A stretch of DNA of 64,000 nt from Neoarius graeffei (GCF_027579695.1 NC_083592.1:35036714-35100713), one strand, 5' to 3'. Numbered from the stretch's first letter, positions 10,373-22,145 are shown. The notes: generated from the sequence alone by a model not told the origin. Numbers and translations are program-made.

Positions 10373-10450
10373 CTTCCTTGAGCTGCACAGATCATTCTTT
10401 CTGTTTCCTTTTTCAGGAATCTGTTCCACAACCACCTCCATGATTCGTCT

Positions 10451-10591
10451 ATTATTATTATTATTATTATTATTATGTACTAATTTGGAAAGAAATATAA
10501 GAAAGATATGGCCAGTAAGTTTGACCAGCTGATCAAAACAAGTGACAGAAAGAACAAACAAACAAACAAACAAACAAACAAACAAACAAAC
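10451..10591. repeat. (ATT)n and (AAAC)n microsatellites
   Basis: ATT run at 10451-10476 and CAAA/AAAC run at 10553-10591. Confidence 0.95.
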
Positions 10592-12381
10592 AGAATTAAC
10601 ATATAAAGTGCCGGTCTCCATCAAACATGTGCACTGCATGCTGGCTAACTAGGCCAATGAAATGTAAACAGAGTACTGGGGAGACTTGAGGCAGAGGTTC
10701 GGTATGTGTGTAGGCGGTGAAACCCGGTGGGACCAATAAACTAACAGACTGGCAGCTCTCCAGGCAAACATCATTTGTGCAGGGAGGAACAATACAAAGA
10801 ACTCCAAAACAAATAACATTTTCTCTTTGCCACAACAAGGATGCAGTACTGGTCCTGTCCATCTTCTTCACCTGCCCCACGTGCAAAAAAATCAAGACTG
10901 GATAAATGCCATTAAAATTATTAATGATAGAATCATAATGATGCCCTTTTTGAAGGTTATAATCAAGTCAGATCATCCACTTCACTGACTGAGTTAAGTA
11001 GCAAACATTAGATGTAATATAATAAATGTATAATTAAGATAATTAGATATTTAATTGAGCAGACACTTGATGTGATGTAATTAGTCATAGTACATTTGCT
11101 AAGGGCCATTTTTCTTGGATCCTTCAAAAATGTTAGGATTTTAAAATTACGCCAAAACGTACGTTTTAACATCTGGTTTAGTGCGCATGCTAAATACCTT
11201 GAGAGGAACTTTCAAATGACAAGCAGACGACATATGGTGTCTATCTGCTCCATCAGTAAAGTAAATACGGATTTTTTTTTTTCATATGTGTAAAGTGACA
11301 TACATTGACAAATTGGTTCAGACTGTGACACCAGACAACCAATCTAAATGCACCAGCAGGAGCCCAAAGAAATCAGTCATACACTCTTTCCAGCCACACT
11401 CTGAATTGGAAATGCAGCCTCAGAATTGTGTAATTCAGCAACAAACATCCCAAGAGACCTAAAAAAGACTTCATTTGGTTTGCCGTATCATGAGAACAGA
11501 TGGAAAGTGCAGCAGAGTGGAATAGCAGAGCTCCTATGGTTGTGACACTATGGAATTTTTTTTTCTTTTTTCACTGCCGATGTGCCAAAGAAGGTCCAAG
11601 TCTGTGAAGCCTGTAAGAGTCTGAATACAGTAAGAGAAATATGTCACAGTGTACAATGAGTTTGAGTAAATGTGGCCTGCTTGCTCAAATCTGAGTATGC
11701 TTTGAGCTCAGGCACTGAAAGAAGTGTACAGACACATTCCAATGTCATCATGGAAAAGGAGGGAAACTATATTAATATTTGCAGTGAATTAATGCAGCGC
11801 CTTTAATTTAGTCTTGCCTAGCATTCTACTATGCCTTGGGCGATTTGAAACGTAACGAAGATGGACGTGACCTGCCTTGAACAGGAGGAAAATCCAAGGT
11901 GAGAAAAGGAGGAGAGAAAGTGAAAAGAAAAGAGAAAAGCCTTCAAATAAAAAGAAGATATTTTCGCTTTGAGTTTTGGCTTTAGATAACACCAAAGAGT
12001 GCATGAGATTGAATAAAGAAATAATAAAAAATAGCCATGTTTCCTTTCACCTGCTTAAAGCACAATTTCAAATAGTGAATTTAAAAAATGAGTAATGGAA
12101 ACGTGAATTTCGAAAAAAAAAAGTGTTTACGCTTTTTCAGACAACTGGATAAAGTGATATTCTGCAAAAGTGAAATGGAAACACATTTTTGGCATTTAAG
12201 TCACATGCATGATATGAAGAACAAATGGAAATGCTACCTTTCTGGAAAAAAAGTGCTCTGTAAGAACAATTGTGAGAGGAGAAAACCCAAGCTTTAATCA
12301 CAGTTAAAAGTGGTTAAACGCTTGGGTCTCTTCTGACGTGTTCAACACTGTCTCACTTTCAAAGCTGCAAAATGTGCTTAC
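10592..12381. other. No gene seen
   Basis: About 1.8 kb of AT-rich DNA without recognisable repeat or protein match. All frames are short and lack domain signatures. Confidence 0.5.
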
Positions 12382-12543
12382 TGTCGCCTCACAGTAAGAA
12401 GGTCCTGGGTTCGAGCCCCGGGGCCGGCGAGGGCCTTTCTGTGTGGAGTTTGCATGTTCTCCCCGTGTCCGCGTGGGTTTCCTCCGGGTGCTCCGTTTTC
12501 CCCCACAGTCCAAAGACATGCAGGTTAGGTTAACTGGTGACGT
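12382..12543 (+). repeat. SINE fragment, both ends missing
   Basis: Starts inside the tRNA-like head (GTCGCCTCACAGTAAG) and stops at AGGTTAACTGGTGAC, next to the tail of a LINE. Confidence 0.85.
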
Positions 12544-12554
12544 ATAATTGAACC

Positions 12555-13850
12555 AGTTCAAGTCAAGTCAAGTCAAGTTTATTGTTAAATATGCTATACA
12601 TGCTCGACATACAGCACAGATGAAATATCAGTCCTCTCTGACCCACGGTGCAAACTGGCAATGCAATCAATAAAAAATAGAATAATTGAAAGAAAAACAA
12701 TATAAACAGTATAAGCACTCTAGATAGGAACTAGACATAGACTAAACACTCAAACAATATAAACAGTATAAATAAACAGTATAAACACTAAATAAGAACA
12801 AGACAGACTAAACACTCAGACAATATAAACAGTATAAATAAACAGTATAAACACTAAATAAGAACAAGACAGACTAAACACTCAGACAATATAAACAGTG
12901 TAAACACTAGATAAGAACTACACACAGACTAAACACTCAAACAGACAATATAAACAGTATAAACACTCTAGATATGAACTAGACATAGACTAAACACTCG
13001 TATAAATATATATATATATATATATACACATACATACACGGGGCGGCACGGTGGTGCAGTGGTTAGCGCTGTCGCCTCACAGTAAGAAGGTCCTGGGTTC
13101 GAGCCCCGGGGCCGGCGAGGGCCTTTCTGTGTGGAGTTTGCATGTTCTCCCCATGTCTGCATGGGTTTCCTCCGGGTGCTCCGGTTTCCCCCACAGTCCA
13201 AAGACATGCAGGTTAGGTTAACTGGTGACTCTAAATTGACCGTAGGTGTGAATGTGAGTGTGAATGGTTGTCTGTGTCTATGTGTCAGCCCTGTGATGAC
13301 CTGGTGTACCCCGCCTTTCGCCCGTAGTCAGCTGGGATAGGCTCCAGCTTGCCTGCGACCCTGTAGAAGGATAAAGCGGCTAGAGATAATGAGATGAGAT
13401 GAGACATACATACACACACACACACAAATTGGTTCAAATAACCAAATAGTCAAGGGCACTTGAGGTATAGCAGGTAAACATGAAACATGAAATAAGCAGT
13501 ATAAACAAACTAGCAGCTGTTAAGGTGAGGTAGTGCGGAATAGTGCAAATGAGCGAGGTAAAGTGAGATGTGCGGTCCCTGAGTTCAGTGTGTTAATGAA
13601 CGATGAGATGTATGTGTGTGTTGGGGGAGAAACTGTGAGGATGACATGTCAGATGCTGAAGGGGTGTGTGCGAGCAGAATCTGTGGCAGGGGGCAGAGGG
13701 GGGCAGAGGGGGGAGGAGGGGCAGAACAGGGAGGGAGTTGAGCCTCCTGACTGCCTGGTGAAAGAAACTGTTCTTGAGCCTGCTGGTTTTGGCCCGGAGA
13801 CTCCGCAGTCTCCTCCCCGATGAGATGGGTTCTACATTATGCTGACAGTG
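12555..13850 (-). mobile_element. LINE 3' end (L2-like), minus strand, with internal minisatellite
   Basis: The minus strand carries the last codons of a LINE ORF2 at about 13700-13850 (GRRLRSLRAKTSRLKNSF, then AVRRLNSLP), the C-terminal signature of L2-like fish LINEs. A 3' UTR follows that ends at 12555 in repeats of the TTGAC type, the usual tail. Within the UTR, 12720-13000 is a minisatellite with units of roughly 66 bp built on ATAAACAGTATAAACACT. A SINE (13039-13403) has inserted into it. Confidence 0.65.
13039..13403 (+). repeat. SINE copy inside the LINE 3' UTR
   Basis: Full-length, GATGAGA tail. Duplicated target ACATACATACAC on both sides. It lacks about 15 bp around CGACTTGTCCAGG compared with other copies. 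Confidence 0.9.
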
Positions 13851-14830
13851 CATGGGGTAGTTTATGTGTTGGAAGTTACACGAACTTACACAGGCTACAA
13901 TCTCGAGCTGCTTGCATTATCACCAGACGAGACTCCTTTAAAGATGCTATAGAAGTTTTAACCTGGACTGATTTATACCCTGTCCACACTAAGGATTTTG
14001 TACCGATACGATACTACTTTCGTACCGCAACACCTGTCCACACTAGCAACTATACCGGTACTGTAGCGGTATAACTGTATCGGTACGAAACCCACAAATG
14101 TATGGGTTTCATAGCGCTTTGCTGTAGTGTAGACAGATGAAGCGGTTCTGTATCGATACAAATATAATGCGCATGCGCAAAGTCACACACCTCAATCGAT
14201 GTCTTCGCTGAATAAAATAGTGAAAAAACGGAGATTCTTTTTCTTTGTTTCTTTCTCAACTGGCTCACGCGTTTTATACAATTCGACTGAATAAATGACC
14301 ACCAGAAATACAGACTGTACATTGACAACAAAAAGCACACACACGTTGTTTCATCCGCCATATTCTCGGAAGGAAGTTATTCAGTTACCACGGAAACATT
14401 TCGTGCACGCGCATTTCAACTACCGTGAAAGAAAACCGCAAACATTTCTCGCTAGTGTGGACAGATGCACTAAACTGTACCGGTATACTTTGTATCGATA
14501 CAGTTATACCACTTTCGTACCGGTATATATGTGAACATAGCATTAGAGACAAACAGAAAAATAAGTGTTTGCTAGTATTTAAATCCCTTCATAATTTAGT
14601 TCCTAAATATTTGATCAAATATTTCACTAGGAACTCAAGTATTCATAGTTATAACACTCGACGTAAATCTGACCTGCATTTACCAAAACCTAAGCTTGTG
14701 CTAGATAAACAAACTTTTAAATATTCATATTCAATATGTTTTAATTGACTGCCAGCAAATATTACATCAACCACATCTCTAAATCAATTTAAAAGGCTCA
14801 TTAAGTCATATTTTTCATCGTCTTAGTTAT
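13850..14830 (+). pseudogene. LINE ORF2 C-terminus, split by a MITE
   Basis: The plus strand encodes the end of a LINE ORF2: NLHRLQSRAACIITRRDSF, then after the insert KCLLVFKSLHNLVPKYL, SYNTRRKSDLHLPKPKL and a C-terminal LNQFKRLIKSYF. This order (LQ-RAA-I, lhNL-P-YL, TR, LP) is usual after the RT domain of CR1/L2-like LINEs. The part before the RT end is missing. Removing 13976-14545 (the element plus one TTA copy) rejoins the frame perfectly across WTDLE, which proves the insertion point. A stop interrupts the frame at 14748, where a Trp codon would be expected. Confidence 0.7.
13976..14542. mobile_element. Harbinger-like MITE inside LINE ORF2 (567 bp)
   Basis: TTA duplication at 13973-13975 and 14543-14545. 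The ends are imperfect inverted repeats (TACCCTGTCCACAC on the left, reverse complement TGCTATGTTCACAT on the right). The subterminal zones are packed with CCGGTAC/CGATAC motifs in both orientations. No transposase frame. Confidence 0.8.
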
Positions 14831-15179
14831 ATTATATATTTATGGTATTTTTGTTAGTTTCATATATCTTTTTTTCTATAACTTTCATTGCCTTTTTCCC
14901 CTTTTTAAGACCATACTGGTAGTTTAAATAAAATTTTTAGATTAATTGTATTAATGAATTGTGGAAAAAAATGAATGAATTAATTAATTATATTAATGGT
15001 TGTGGTTGAAGAAAGATGGCCAAGTATGGTTGGAGAGTTAGGTGAAAGTACGGTAGTTAACACCGACATATGATAACTCCTGATGGAGGGGCCCCGCCAT
15101 ACCAGTGCTATCAGTCGAGGATAAGGGGCCAAAACTGGCTCGTATGGTATTCTGATGTGACGTCACATCTGCTTCATTA
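14831..15179. other. LINE tail and unassigned AT-rich DNA
   Basis: The AT-rich 3' UTR of the preceding LINE probably ends near 15000. The rest is probably the terminal part of the THAP/SWIM element that follows, but no terminal repeat could be fixed. Confidence 0.4.
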
Positions 15180-15263
15180 GTTATTCAAAACTTTAGCTGG
15201 TGGTCTCCCAAAGCTCAGTTGACAAAGCGTTTGTACGGAGAAGGTGCATTGCTCACATGAAAA

Positions 15264-15533
15264 ATGCCTTATGCTTGCATTGTTTTAGGTTGTTCGAATC
15301 GATCAAACCGTGAAACTGATAAAAGTTTCTTCAGGGTTCCCCGTGAACTAATAAAAAAGGGTGAACGAACACAGGATTTCACAAAAAGACGTCAAGAAAG
15401 GTGGCTTTTGAACCTCTCACTGAAATCGAAGGGAGCCGAGTCGAAGCATGCTCGAGTTTGCAGTGATTACTTGGTGAAAGGTACCTCCCTCTCAGGAGTG
15501 TCCTTATTGTTTTCTAAGTACTTTTCTTGCTAG
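15264..15533 (+). pseudogene. THAP zinc-finger exon, missing one zinc ligand
   Basis: The N-terminal frame MPYACIVLGCSNRSNRE is a THAP domain (C2CH zinc finger, DNA binding). It shows C5 and C10, an aromatic-rich FFRVP loop, the conserved W47 (RRQERWLL) and the late Cys of ARVCSDYLVKG. The last zinc ligand should be His in CSDHF but is Tyr here, so zinc binding is probably lost. A possible splice donor (AAAGGTACC) follows VKG, and the residues after it are probably intron. THAP domains occur in host factors and in P-element and Kolobok transposases. The SWIM gene on the opposite strand downstream makes a mobile-element origin more likely. Confidence 0.75.
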
Positions 15534-15749
15534 GTGTCGTTATTTTACGGTACTTTTTTTAGTCACAAAGTGCTAAAGTCCCCAGCTGTTTCTTTGTTTA
15601 CTCCTCACTCGATAGTCACCATACTGAAAACAACATGTGTCTCGCTTTCTTTATCAGGGTGTCCTAGTGGTCTTTTGAACGAGTCTTTCAGCAAGTGCAT
15701 GCAATCAAAACAATCATGAATAATAAAGTCCATATGCATGAAGGTTGCG

Positions 15750-16368
15750 ACAAAATTCTTCCCCAGCCATACAGTTACAATGCGCCGTGATCACTTCTCC
15801 TTCTTGTTTAACTAAGATCCAGATCTTTAAAGGGGTTTCTGATGATCTTTGTGAATGATTTATCTGAGAGATAGGGTAAGAGCCAACACAAGTGAGAATC
15901 AAGCCAACTGTTGTTTGTTTACACTTCAACTTGCAGCGCTTCATTATAAAGACGCGAACGAAAAGCTTAAAAAAACATACTTACACGGGCAAAAACAATA
16001 CAGGATTCATTCAACAGCGACTTGATACCGAGATCCTTTACCCAGCCACGTACAACAAAGTTGTAAGCCTCCATACTCTTCCACGCTTTCATCTGTTTTG
16101 CGGTGTAGAAGGACGTCTGCAACACCAGATAGTTCGAGATGTCGGGGAACTCGACTGAAGGGTAGTTTTCGAAATCGTATGACAAATCCTTCTTTCCCAG
16201 ACTGTAGGGGTCGATTCCATTGCACATAGCAGTCTTCTGAATATATCTAAAGTGAGCAGTGGCCTCTAGATTACGAGCATACTCTGATAAGCTATCGGTA
16301 GTTGTTTGAACTATGGCAGCCGTTTTGGTTTGCTCGACCACCAGCAGTTTTAGTGGAAGTGAAATCAC
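15750..16368 (-). pseudogene. SWIM zinc-finger protein of a mobile element, two exons
   Basis: Exon 1 (16368 to 15985) encodes RNLEATAHFRYIQKTAMCNG, then GIDPYSLGKKDL, YPSVEFPDISNYLV, KAWKSMEAYNFVVRGWVKDL. A consensus donor GTAAGT follows. The acceptor CTCTCAG lies before 15863, giving a 121-bp intron (15864-15984) in phase 0. Exon 2 reads [16 protein letters not shown] and ends in the SWIM start AHCNCMAG, after which the C-x-H half is lost. Long versions of such proteins in fish and invertebrates often go on to a YqaJ-type nuclease domain (recalled, not searched). The intact intron argues for DNA-based copying rather than a processed pseudogene. Confidence 0.68.
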
Positions 16369-16567
16369 TAAGAAAAGTCACGTGACTGAAACCCAAGAAT
16401 CCTCCTGATGATGTCGCTAGTAGGATCCATTAATGGAGCTGTTAGCTATGAAGCGTCTCCTGTAGGTGTTTGTGACCCCATGAGATTATTAAAGATTATT
16501 GTAACATATTCTTGAAATTGTAAATTAGTATAGTTTTATATTGTATTTTTGAAATTGTAAATTAGTA

Positions 16568-17099
16568 TACAGTACCGTTCAAAAGTTTGGGGTCACTTTG
16601 AAATGTCCTTATTTTTGAAAGAAAAGCACTGTTCTTTTCAATGAAGATCACTTTAAACTAATCAGAAATCCACTCTATACATTGCTAATGTGGTAAATGA
16701 CTATTCTAGCTGCAAATGTCTGGTTTTTGGTGCAATATCTCCATAGGTGTATAGAGGCCCATTTCCAGCAACTCTCACTCCAGTGTTCTAATGGTACAAT
16801 GTGTTTGCTCATTGCCTCAGAAGGCTAATGGATGATTAGAAAACCCTTGTACAATCATGTTAGCACAGCTGAAAACAGTTGAGCTCTTTAGAGAAGCTAT
16901 AAAACTGACCTTCCTTTGAGCAGATTGAGTTTCTGGAGCATCACATTTGTGGGGTCGATTAAATGCTCAAAATGGCCAGAAAAATGTCTTGACTATATTT
17001 TCTATTCATTTTACAACTTATGGTGGTAAATAAAAGTGTGACTTTTCATGGAAAACACAAAATTGTCTGGGTGACCCCAAACTTTTGAATGGTAGTGTA
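16568..17099. mobile_element. Tc1-like MITE (532 bp)
   Basis: The left end TACAGTACCGTTCAAAAGTT and the right end (reverse complement TACACTACCATTCAAAAGTT) are inverted repeats that include the TA target. GGGGTCAC follows on both arms. The interior has no transposase frame. This is a frequent deletion derivative of fish Tc1 elements. Confidence 0.9.
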
Positions 17100-17159
17100 G
17101 TTTTGCAGGGCCCCTATGGATACCAGCTGTGCTGAAAGGGCCACCCTGTTGAAATAAAG

Positions 17160-17220
<61 letters not shown>
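17160..17220. repeat. (TATC)n microsatellite
   Basis: About 15 perfect tetranucleotide units. Confidence 0.97.
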
Positions 17221-17597
17221 TGGTTCTGGAATACACCTTCAAGTGCTACTTGGCCATGTCTTCAATGATGAACCCAGAGTCTTCGGGTGTTTCAGGTTTT
17301 TAATCTGGGAGTGATCAGCCCCCGACTTGTGTTCAAGTGGCACACTACTCCACGGATCCCCCCTCTGGATCTACAGCCACCTTGAGACCTTTTCAGCAGC
17401 CTCCAGAATGTATTTGGTGGCTCTTCTATGATGCAGTCCTTTAACACCAGTGAGTTTGAGCACCTGCACCAATGAGCAGCCAACAAATCCCTGGCACCCA
17501 ACCTCAACTGGCTCACAGCAGGCTCTCCAACCATTGCTCCTACAATCTGTGACCAACTGTAAGTATTTGTTCCTTTTACGCTCATTGGCTTCTTGTG
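17221..17597. other. Unassigned repeat-like DNA
   Basis: Contains possible old retroelement text, for example minus-strand GWRACCEPVEVGCQGF, but not enough to name it. Confidence 0.3.
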
Positions 17598-17755
17598 GAT
17601 TAGGTCAACTAGCTGGTGTGAATGTGAGTGTGAACGGCTGCCTGTCTCTGGGTTAGCCCTGTGATAGATTGGTGACCTGAAGTCAGCTGGGATTGGCTCC
17701 ATCTCACCCGTGACCTACAATGGATAAGCGGTATAGAGAATGAATAAATGAATGA
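17598..17755 (+). repeat. Old SINE 3' fragment
   Basis: TGTGAATGTGAGTGTGAACGG and the AGTCAGCTGGGATTGGCTCC block are clear. The tail is GAATGAATAAATGAATGA. Confidence 0.75.
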
Positions 17756-18221
17756 ACTACATAAATCCCATCCCTGAAAAAAAAAATCTTGGAAACATTA
17801 TCAGTCCCACTTAATGCTGCCAACTAGAAGTAGCACAGCAATAAGTCTTTACAAAGACTGAACTGGCAGAAACAAAGATGATCAATTAACTAAGCAGAGT
17901 TTGTGCGTGCACAACATTAACCTGACTGAGAAATACAAAAGAGGGTGAACCAAAAACATTTTACCAGAACACTTGGTTTTCAAAATATTTCAGAATACAA
18001 TGGGCTTAGGCCTTAAAGCTGACACAAAGTAATAAATATTGAAAACAACTCATACATAATGCTCTGAATTAAACAAGTTTAAAATTTTGTGAACGCACAT
18101 GCAAATCAGTTCAAGTAAACATTGCTTTTTTTCTAGTTTTGTAAGCACTGGAAAAAGAATGATAAATTTAAGCTAGGAAAAGTAAAATATACACTTTGGG
18201 TTTTGGTCACACATTTAGATG
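17756..18221. other. No gene seen
   Basis: AT-rich DNA, no recognisable content. Confidence 0.5.
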
Positions 18222-18233
18222 AATTAATTTAGT

Positions 18234-18610
18234 CTCATCTCATCTCATTATCTCTGGCCGCTTTATCCTTCTACAGGGTCGCAGGCAAGCTGGAGCCTAT
18301 CCCAGCTGACTACGGGCGAAAGGCGGGGTACACCCTGGACAAGTCGCCAGGTCATCACAGGGCTGACACATAGACACAGACAACCATTCACACTCACATT
18401 CACACCTACGGTCAATTTAGAGTCACCAGTTAACCTAACCTGCATGTCTTTGGACTGTGGGGGAAACCGGAGCACCCGGAGGAAACCCACGCGGACACGG
18501 GGAGAACATGCAAACTCCACACAGAAAGGCCCTCGCCGGCCACGGGGATCGAACCCAGACCTTCTTGCTGTGAGGCGACAGCGCTAACCACTACACCACC
18601 GTGCCGCCCC
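18234..18610 (-). repeat. SINE copy with perfect target duplication
   Basis: Full-length minus-strand copy. Duplication AATTAATTTAGT at 18222-18233 and 18611-18622. Confidence 0.94.
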
Positions 18611-18834
18611 AATTAATTTAGTACAAAACTTAAAGCATTTAAGTCATTATAATAATTCACTTTTTAGGAAAAAAAAATCAGAGACTTTATTTTGTCATGT
18701 GCACTGAACCACTCAAACTCAATCTCAGTTTCTGCTTTACAGCTCCAGGTTCTGGGTTCAATCTTGAGCTCCAGTGATTTATGTGGATTTTGACTTCACC
18801 CTTCACAAACTTTCACTTCGGGATCAATAATGTA

Positions 18835-19545
18835 CATACATGTCAACCTTTGGTCAATCAAACCTGTATAACCAACCTCCAAAATCTGTATTTCCCTCAT
18901 AAAATCCTTATAAGATGCAAATTAAAATAATTTACCTAAAATTTGAATGATAATTAACAATGATATATCCAAGTTACTTTTTATTCAATATTAATAACAA
19001 TAAACCTTCAGAATGAATACAAAGCTCCAATGTTTGACAAAAACACAAAGTGTCACTCTAATGTTCTGAATTGTACTCCATGACAGCTTTTTTAGCACTC
19101 TGCACCAATACCTCACGAGGCTGCATGTCACAGCAAGTGTCTGTGTTGATCTTGCCGGAGTGCCCATTCAGAATCTTTTCAGTCGCTAGTGAAAGTCGCT
19201 CAGGTGGAAATACGCATTTCAAACAAAACGTTACTTCCCGGTTGGCGGGATTCTCGCAATGCTGTGTGCGCATGATCAAAAGTGGAACGAAGTCTCGCTA
19301 CCACAAGATAACGCGCCATTTCATAAGACTCTTTACTGGCTGTCTGTGCTTTCTGTGGTGTACAGTACGTTTGTAAATGTTATGCGCTCTTTTATCATCG
19401 TGGGAATTGATTATAGCTCTAAATAAATATTGAAGTTTTTTTTAAAGAATCCGTATAACTTTATTTGTACTGTACGCCCATATACTACGTTTATTGAATC
19501 AAATCCGTATAAAATACAGACATTCTGTATAGGTTGACATGTATG
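18835..19545. mobile_element. MITE with 15-bp inverted repeats (711 bp), class uncertain
   Basis: Both ends read CATACATGTCAACCT inwards, a perfect 15-bp inverted repeat. AATGTA is present on each side as a possible 6-bp duplication. The interior repeats CCGTATAA/ATACAG motifs near both ends. A minus-strand frame (19279-19058) starting MIMRTQHCENPANREV has no recognised domain and may be a leftover exon. A hAT-like origin is possible but the duplication length does not settle it. Confidence 0.65.
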
Positions 19546-20334
19546 AATGTACTTCTATCAAGTGAGCTCTGTGTATGTTTGTCAATGCTACACAATGTCC
19601 AAATTAGTGTCTGTCATCTAAGATTGCAACTCATAAATCCTCAGCTATACCATCATGGACACTATGGTTATACTGAACGGGTTTAAGAGACTGGGCTGTC
19701 CCTTTGGTTATCACATGGTTTTTCAGGGATTCTGCTTAAATGGTTTGTAGCTTAAAAGACAAATGATGATCAAAATCTTGGGAAATAAGATGCAATTACT
19801 GTTGAATCACCATAATGCCAATATATGACAGTGTGCCACAGGCCAGAACGACTTAATGCTAGAATGCTACTGCTATATGATCTCAGAAAATAACATTTGT
19901 TATCACAAGATCATGAAAAAATAAGTCATGATTTCAAGGAAACAACTTTTTTATCTTCAGATCACAACAAAAATAAGTCATGATCTTGAGAACTTTTTTT
20001 TTTTTATCTTGAGATCACAAAAACTAAACTGTGATCTTGAAAAAACGTGATCACAAGGGGTAAAAGCAATAACAACTCATGGTTTTTCCTGATTTCCGTA
20101 GGAGTCTGCATCCTGGACATATTCAGTGCTTGTTTGGAGGCAGGGCTTATAATCAAAGGTGACATTGAAGAAGTCCTTCCAAACTACAATTCCATATTTA
20201 TCTTTTAAGAACACGGATTTGTGTAAATCCATTTGCTTTTATTTATAATTATTTTATTTGGGACTACATAAATAAATGCACATGCCAAGCTGTTGTCATG
20301 TAAGTTGATTTTTAGTTATGCACGCTAGCACAAG
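19546..20334. other. Degenerate tandem text near 19880-20050; otherwise nothing seen
   Basis: The words ATCTTGAGATCACAA and AAATAAGTCATGATCTTGAG recur about four times between 19880 and 20060, an old short tandem array with partly palindromic units. No gene. Confidence 0.5.
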
Positions 20335-20534
20335 ATGTGCAGTTTTTGCGATTTTGCAAAGCACTCACAGCACAAAGGTGAGCTCATTATACTTCTCCAG
20401 TCTGTGAAAGTCTGGCTTTACAAATTGTTGACTGTTGAGGTCAGCAAGTTCCATGTTTACTTATTCTTGTATTCCTATAGAGTTCTTTCACTGACATCAC
20501 AGGTTTTCGTTTATCATACAGCAACCGCCATATT

Positions 20535-20722
20535 GCTGGGCAAAAAAAGAAACAAGGCCACGACAGTTAATAATGAAAATCGAGACGGCTGCAGTCAGTA
20601 CAATCTCTTTGAAATGATTAAAAATTTAAATTATACCAGCAGATCGTGTTGCATCCAAAAGCTGAAACACGCAGGCATCACAGATCCAGATAACTTACCC
20701 ACAAATGTATTTATTTATTCTA
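20535..20722 (+). pseudogene. Possible third relic of the SWIM-element family
   Basis: The frame reads NKATTVNNENRDGCSQYNLF, then CCIQKLKHAGITDPDNLPT. Its core (IQK-x-GI-DP-x-L) aligns by eye with RYIQKTAMCNGIDPYSL of the exon at 15985-16368, so it may be the corresponding N-terminal exon of a diverged relative. The frame then runs into a TG microsatellite. The similarity is short; I treat it as tentative. Confidence 0.4.
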
Positions 20723-20737
20723 TCCACTGTGCATTCT

Positions 20738-20739
<2 letters not shown>

Positions 20740-20786
<47 letters not shown>
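20740..20786. repeat. (TG)n microsatellite
   Basis: About 22 TG units. Confidence 0.96.
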
Positions 20787-20787
<1 letters not shown>

Positions 20788-20814
20788 ACGCGGGTTTACT
20801 GCTTCAAATGGTTT

Positions 20815-20890
20815 AAATGCAGAGGAGGAATTTCACTGTGCTTGAATGTACATGTGACAAAAATAAAGGCTTCTTCTTCGTCTTCTTAAT
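20815..20890 (+). repeat. LINE 3' tail fragment
   Basis: GAATTTCACTGTGCTTGAAT, then GTGACAAAAATAAAGGC and a CTTCTTCTTC tail. This is the usual end of a fish CR1/L2-like LINE. Only the end is present. Confidence 0.6.
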
Positions 20891-21752
20891 TTACATTTCT
20901 CGACACATTTGTATCTTTGCATCGAGAAATTTCTCGATAATCACCTCAAGTGACTCAGTGTATAATTCAGAATGCAATATTTCAATTACATTTTATTTAA
21001 ATTCATCCATTCCATTGTACTTTAATTATAATTACTGTATGGTACATAACATTAAGCCAAAAACTTTTTATTCTATTTTAAAAAATGATACATGCAACTA
21101 CAAACTAAATTAATGTAATAATAATTTTTAAAAAAAATCATGCATTACCTGCATCATTATGTTACTAGATAATATTTGCCAATGATTGCAATTTTTATTT
21201 TATTAATGAATGACACACTGTATACGTTATCCATTTATAGTTACATCTAATGCTGTAGAACATCAAGTTCCTGTTATCAGTTAAGTTATAGCAGCTGTCG
21301 CCAGTCATTTTGTCACCCGCCTCTCTCTTTTCTACAAAAAATAATACAGAGTTTATCATGTTACTGAGAAACTGGAAAGCTCAAAGTCGTCTGTCCTGAA
21401 GACTCTCTCACAGAGGAAAACCTACTGAGTGTGAGAAATGCAGGTTAAATAAATGTCTTTATAAACTTTATAATATCTAATATCTACAAATATAGGTTTT
21501 GTTTGTTAATTATCAATGTCTTTTAATCTGTTTCAAGGCTTTAATTATGTAAAACATCAGCACATCCACCCTCCAAGTCCCTTTATTCTAGAAAAAATAG
21601 CAAATTTGGATGAGTGCATAAATATAAACCTGTGACTTGAACTACATCTGGCACAGCTGCCTGAGCCATTTTGTTCCAGAAAATTAAACCCTTCTGAGCA
21701 ATCAGAATCAGCAATTTAACAGCACATTGGTATACATATATATATATATATA
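20891..21752. other. No gene seen
   Basis: AT-rich DNA without recognisable content. Confidence 0.5.
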
Positions 21753-22134
21753 TCTCATCTCATCTCATCTCATTATCTCTAGCCGCTTTATCCTTCTACA
21801 GGGTCGCAGGCAAGCTGGAGCCTATCCCAGCTGACTACGGGCGAGAGGCGGGGTACACCCTGGACAAGTCGCCAGGTCATCACAGGGCTGACACACAGAC
21901 ACAGACAACCATTCACACTCACATTCACACCTACGGTCAATTTAGAGTCACCAGTTAACCTAACCTGCATGTCTTTGGACTGTGGGGGAAACCGGAGCAC
22001 CCGGAGGAAACCCACGCAGACACGGGGAGAACATGCAAACTCCGCACAGAAAGGCCCTCGCCGGCCATGGGGCTCGAACCCAGGACCTTCTTGCTGTGAG
22101 GCAACAGCGCTAACCACTACACCACCGTGCCGCC
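21753..22134 (-). repeat. SINE copy, first of a tandem pair in a TA run
   Basis: Full-length, minus strand, flanked by ATATAT on both sides. Confidence 0.93.
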
Positions 22135-22145
22135 ATATATATATA

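Noticed and set aside
20335..20889. 184-codon frame as one gene
   Set aside because: It passes through a TG microsatellite and a LINE tail; only the short part at 20535-20722 looks meaningful.
21788..22117. Open frames of 60-140 codons repeated throughout (MVSAVASQQEGPGFEP... and its antisense GVNVSVNGCLCLCVSP)
   Set aside because: They are translations of the tRNA-derived SINE on either strand and recur with every copy; no protein is implied.
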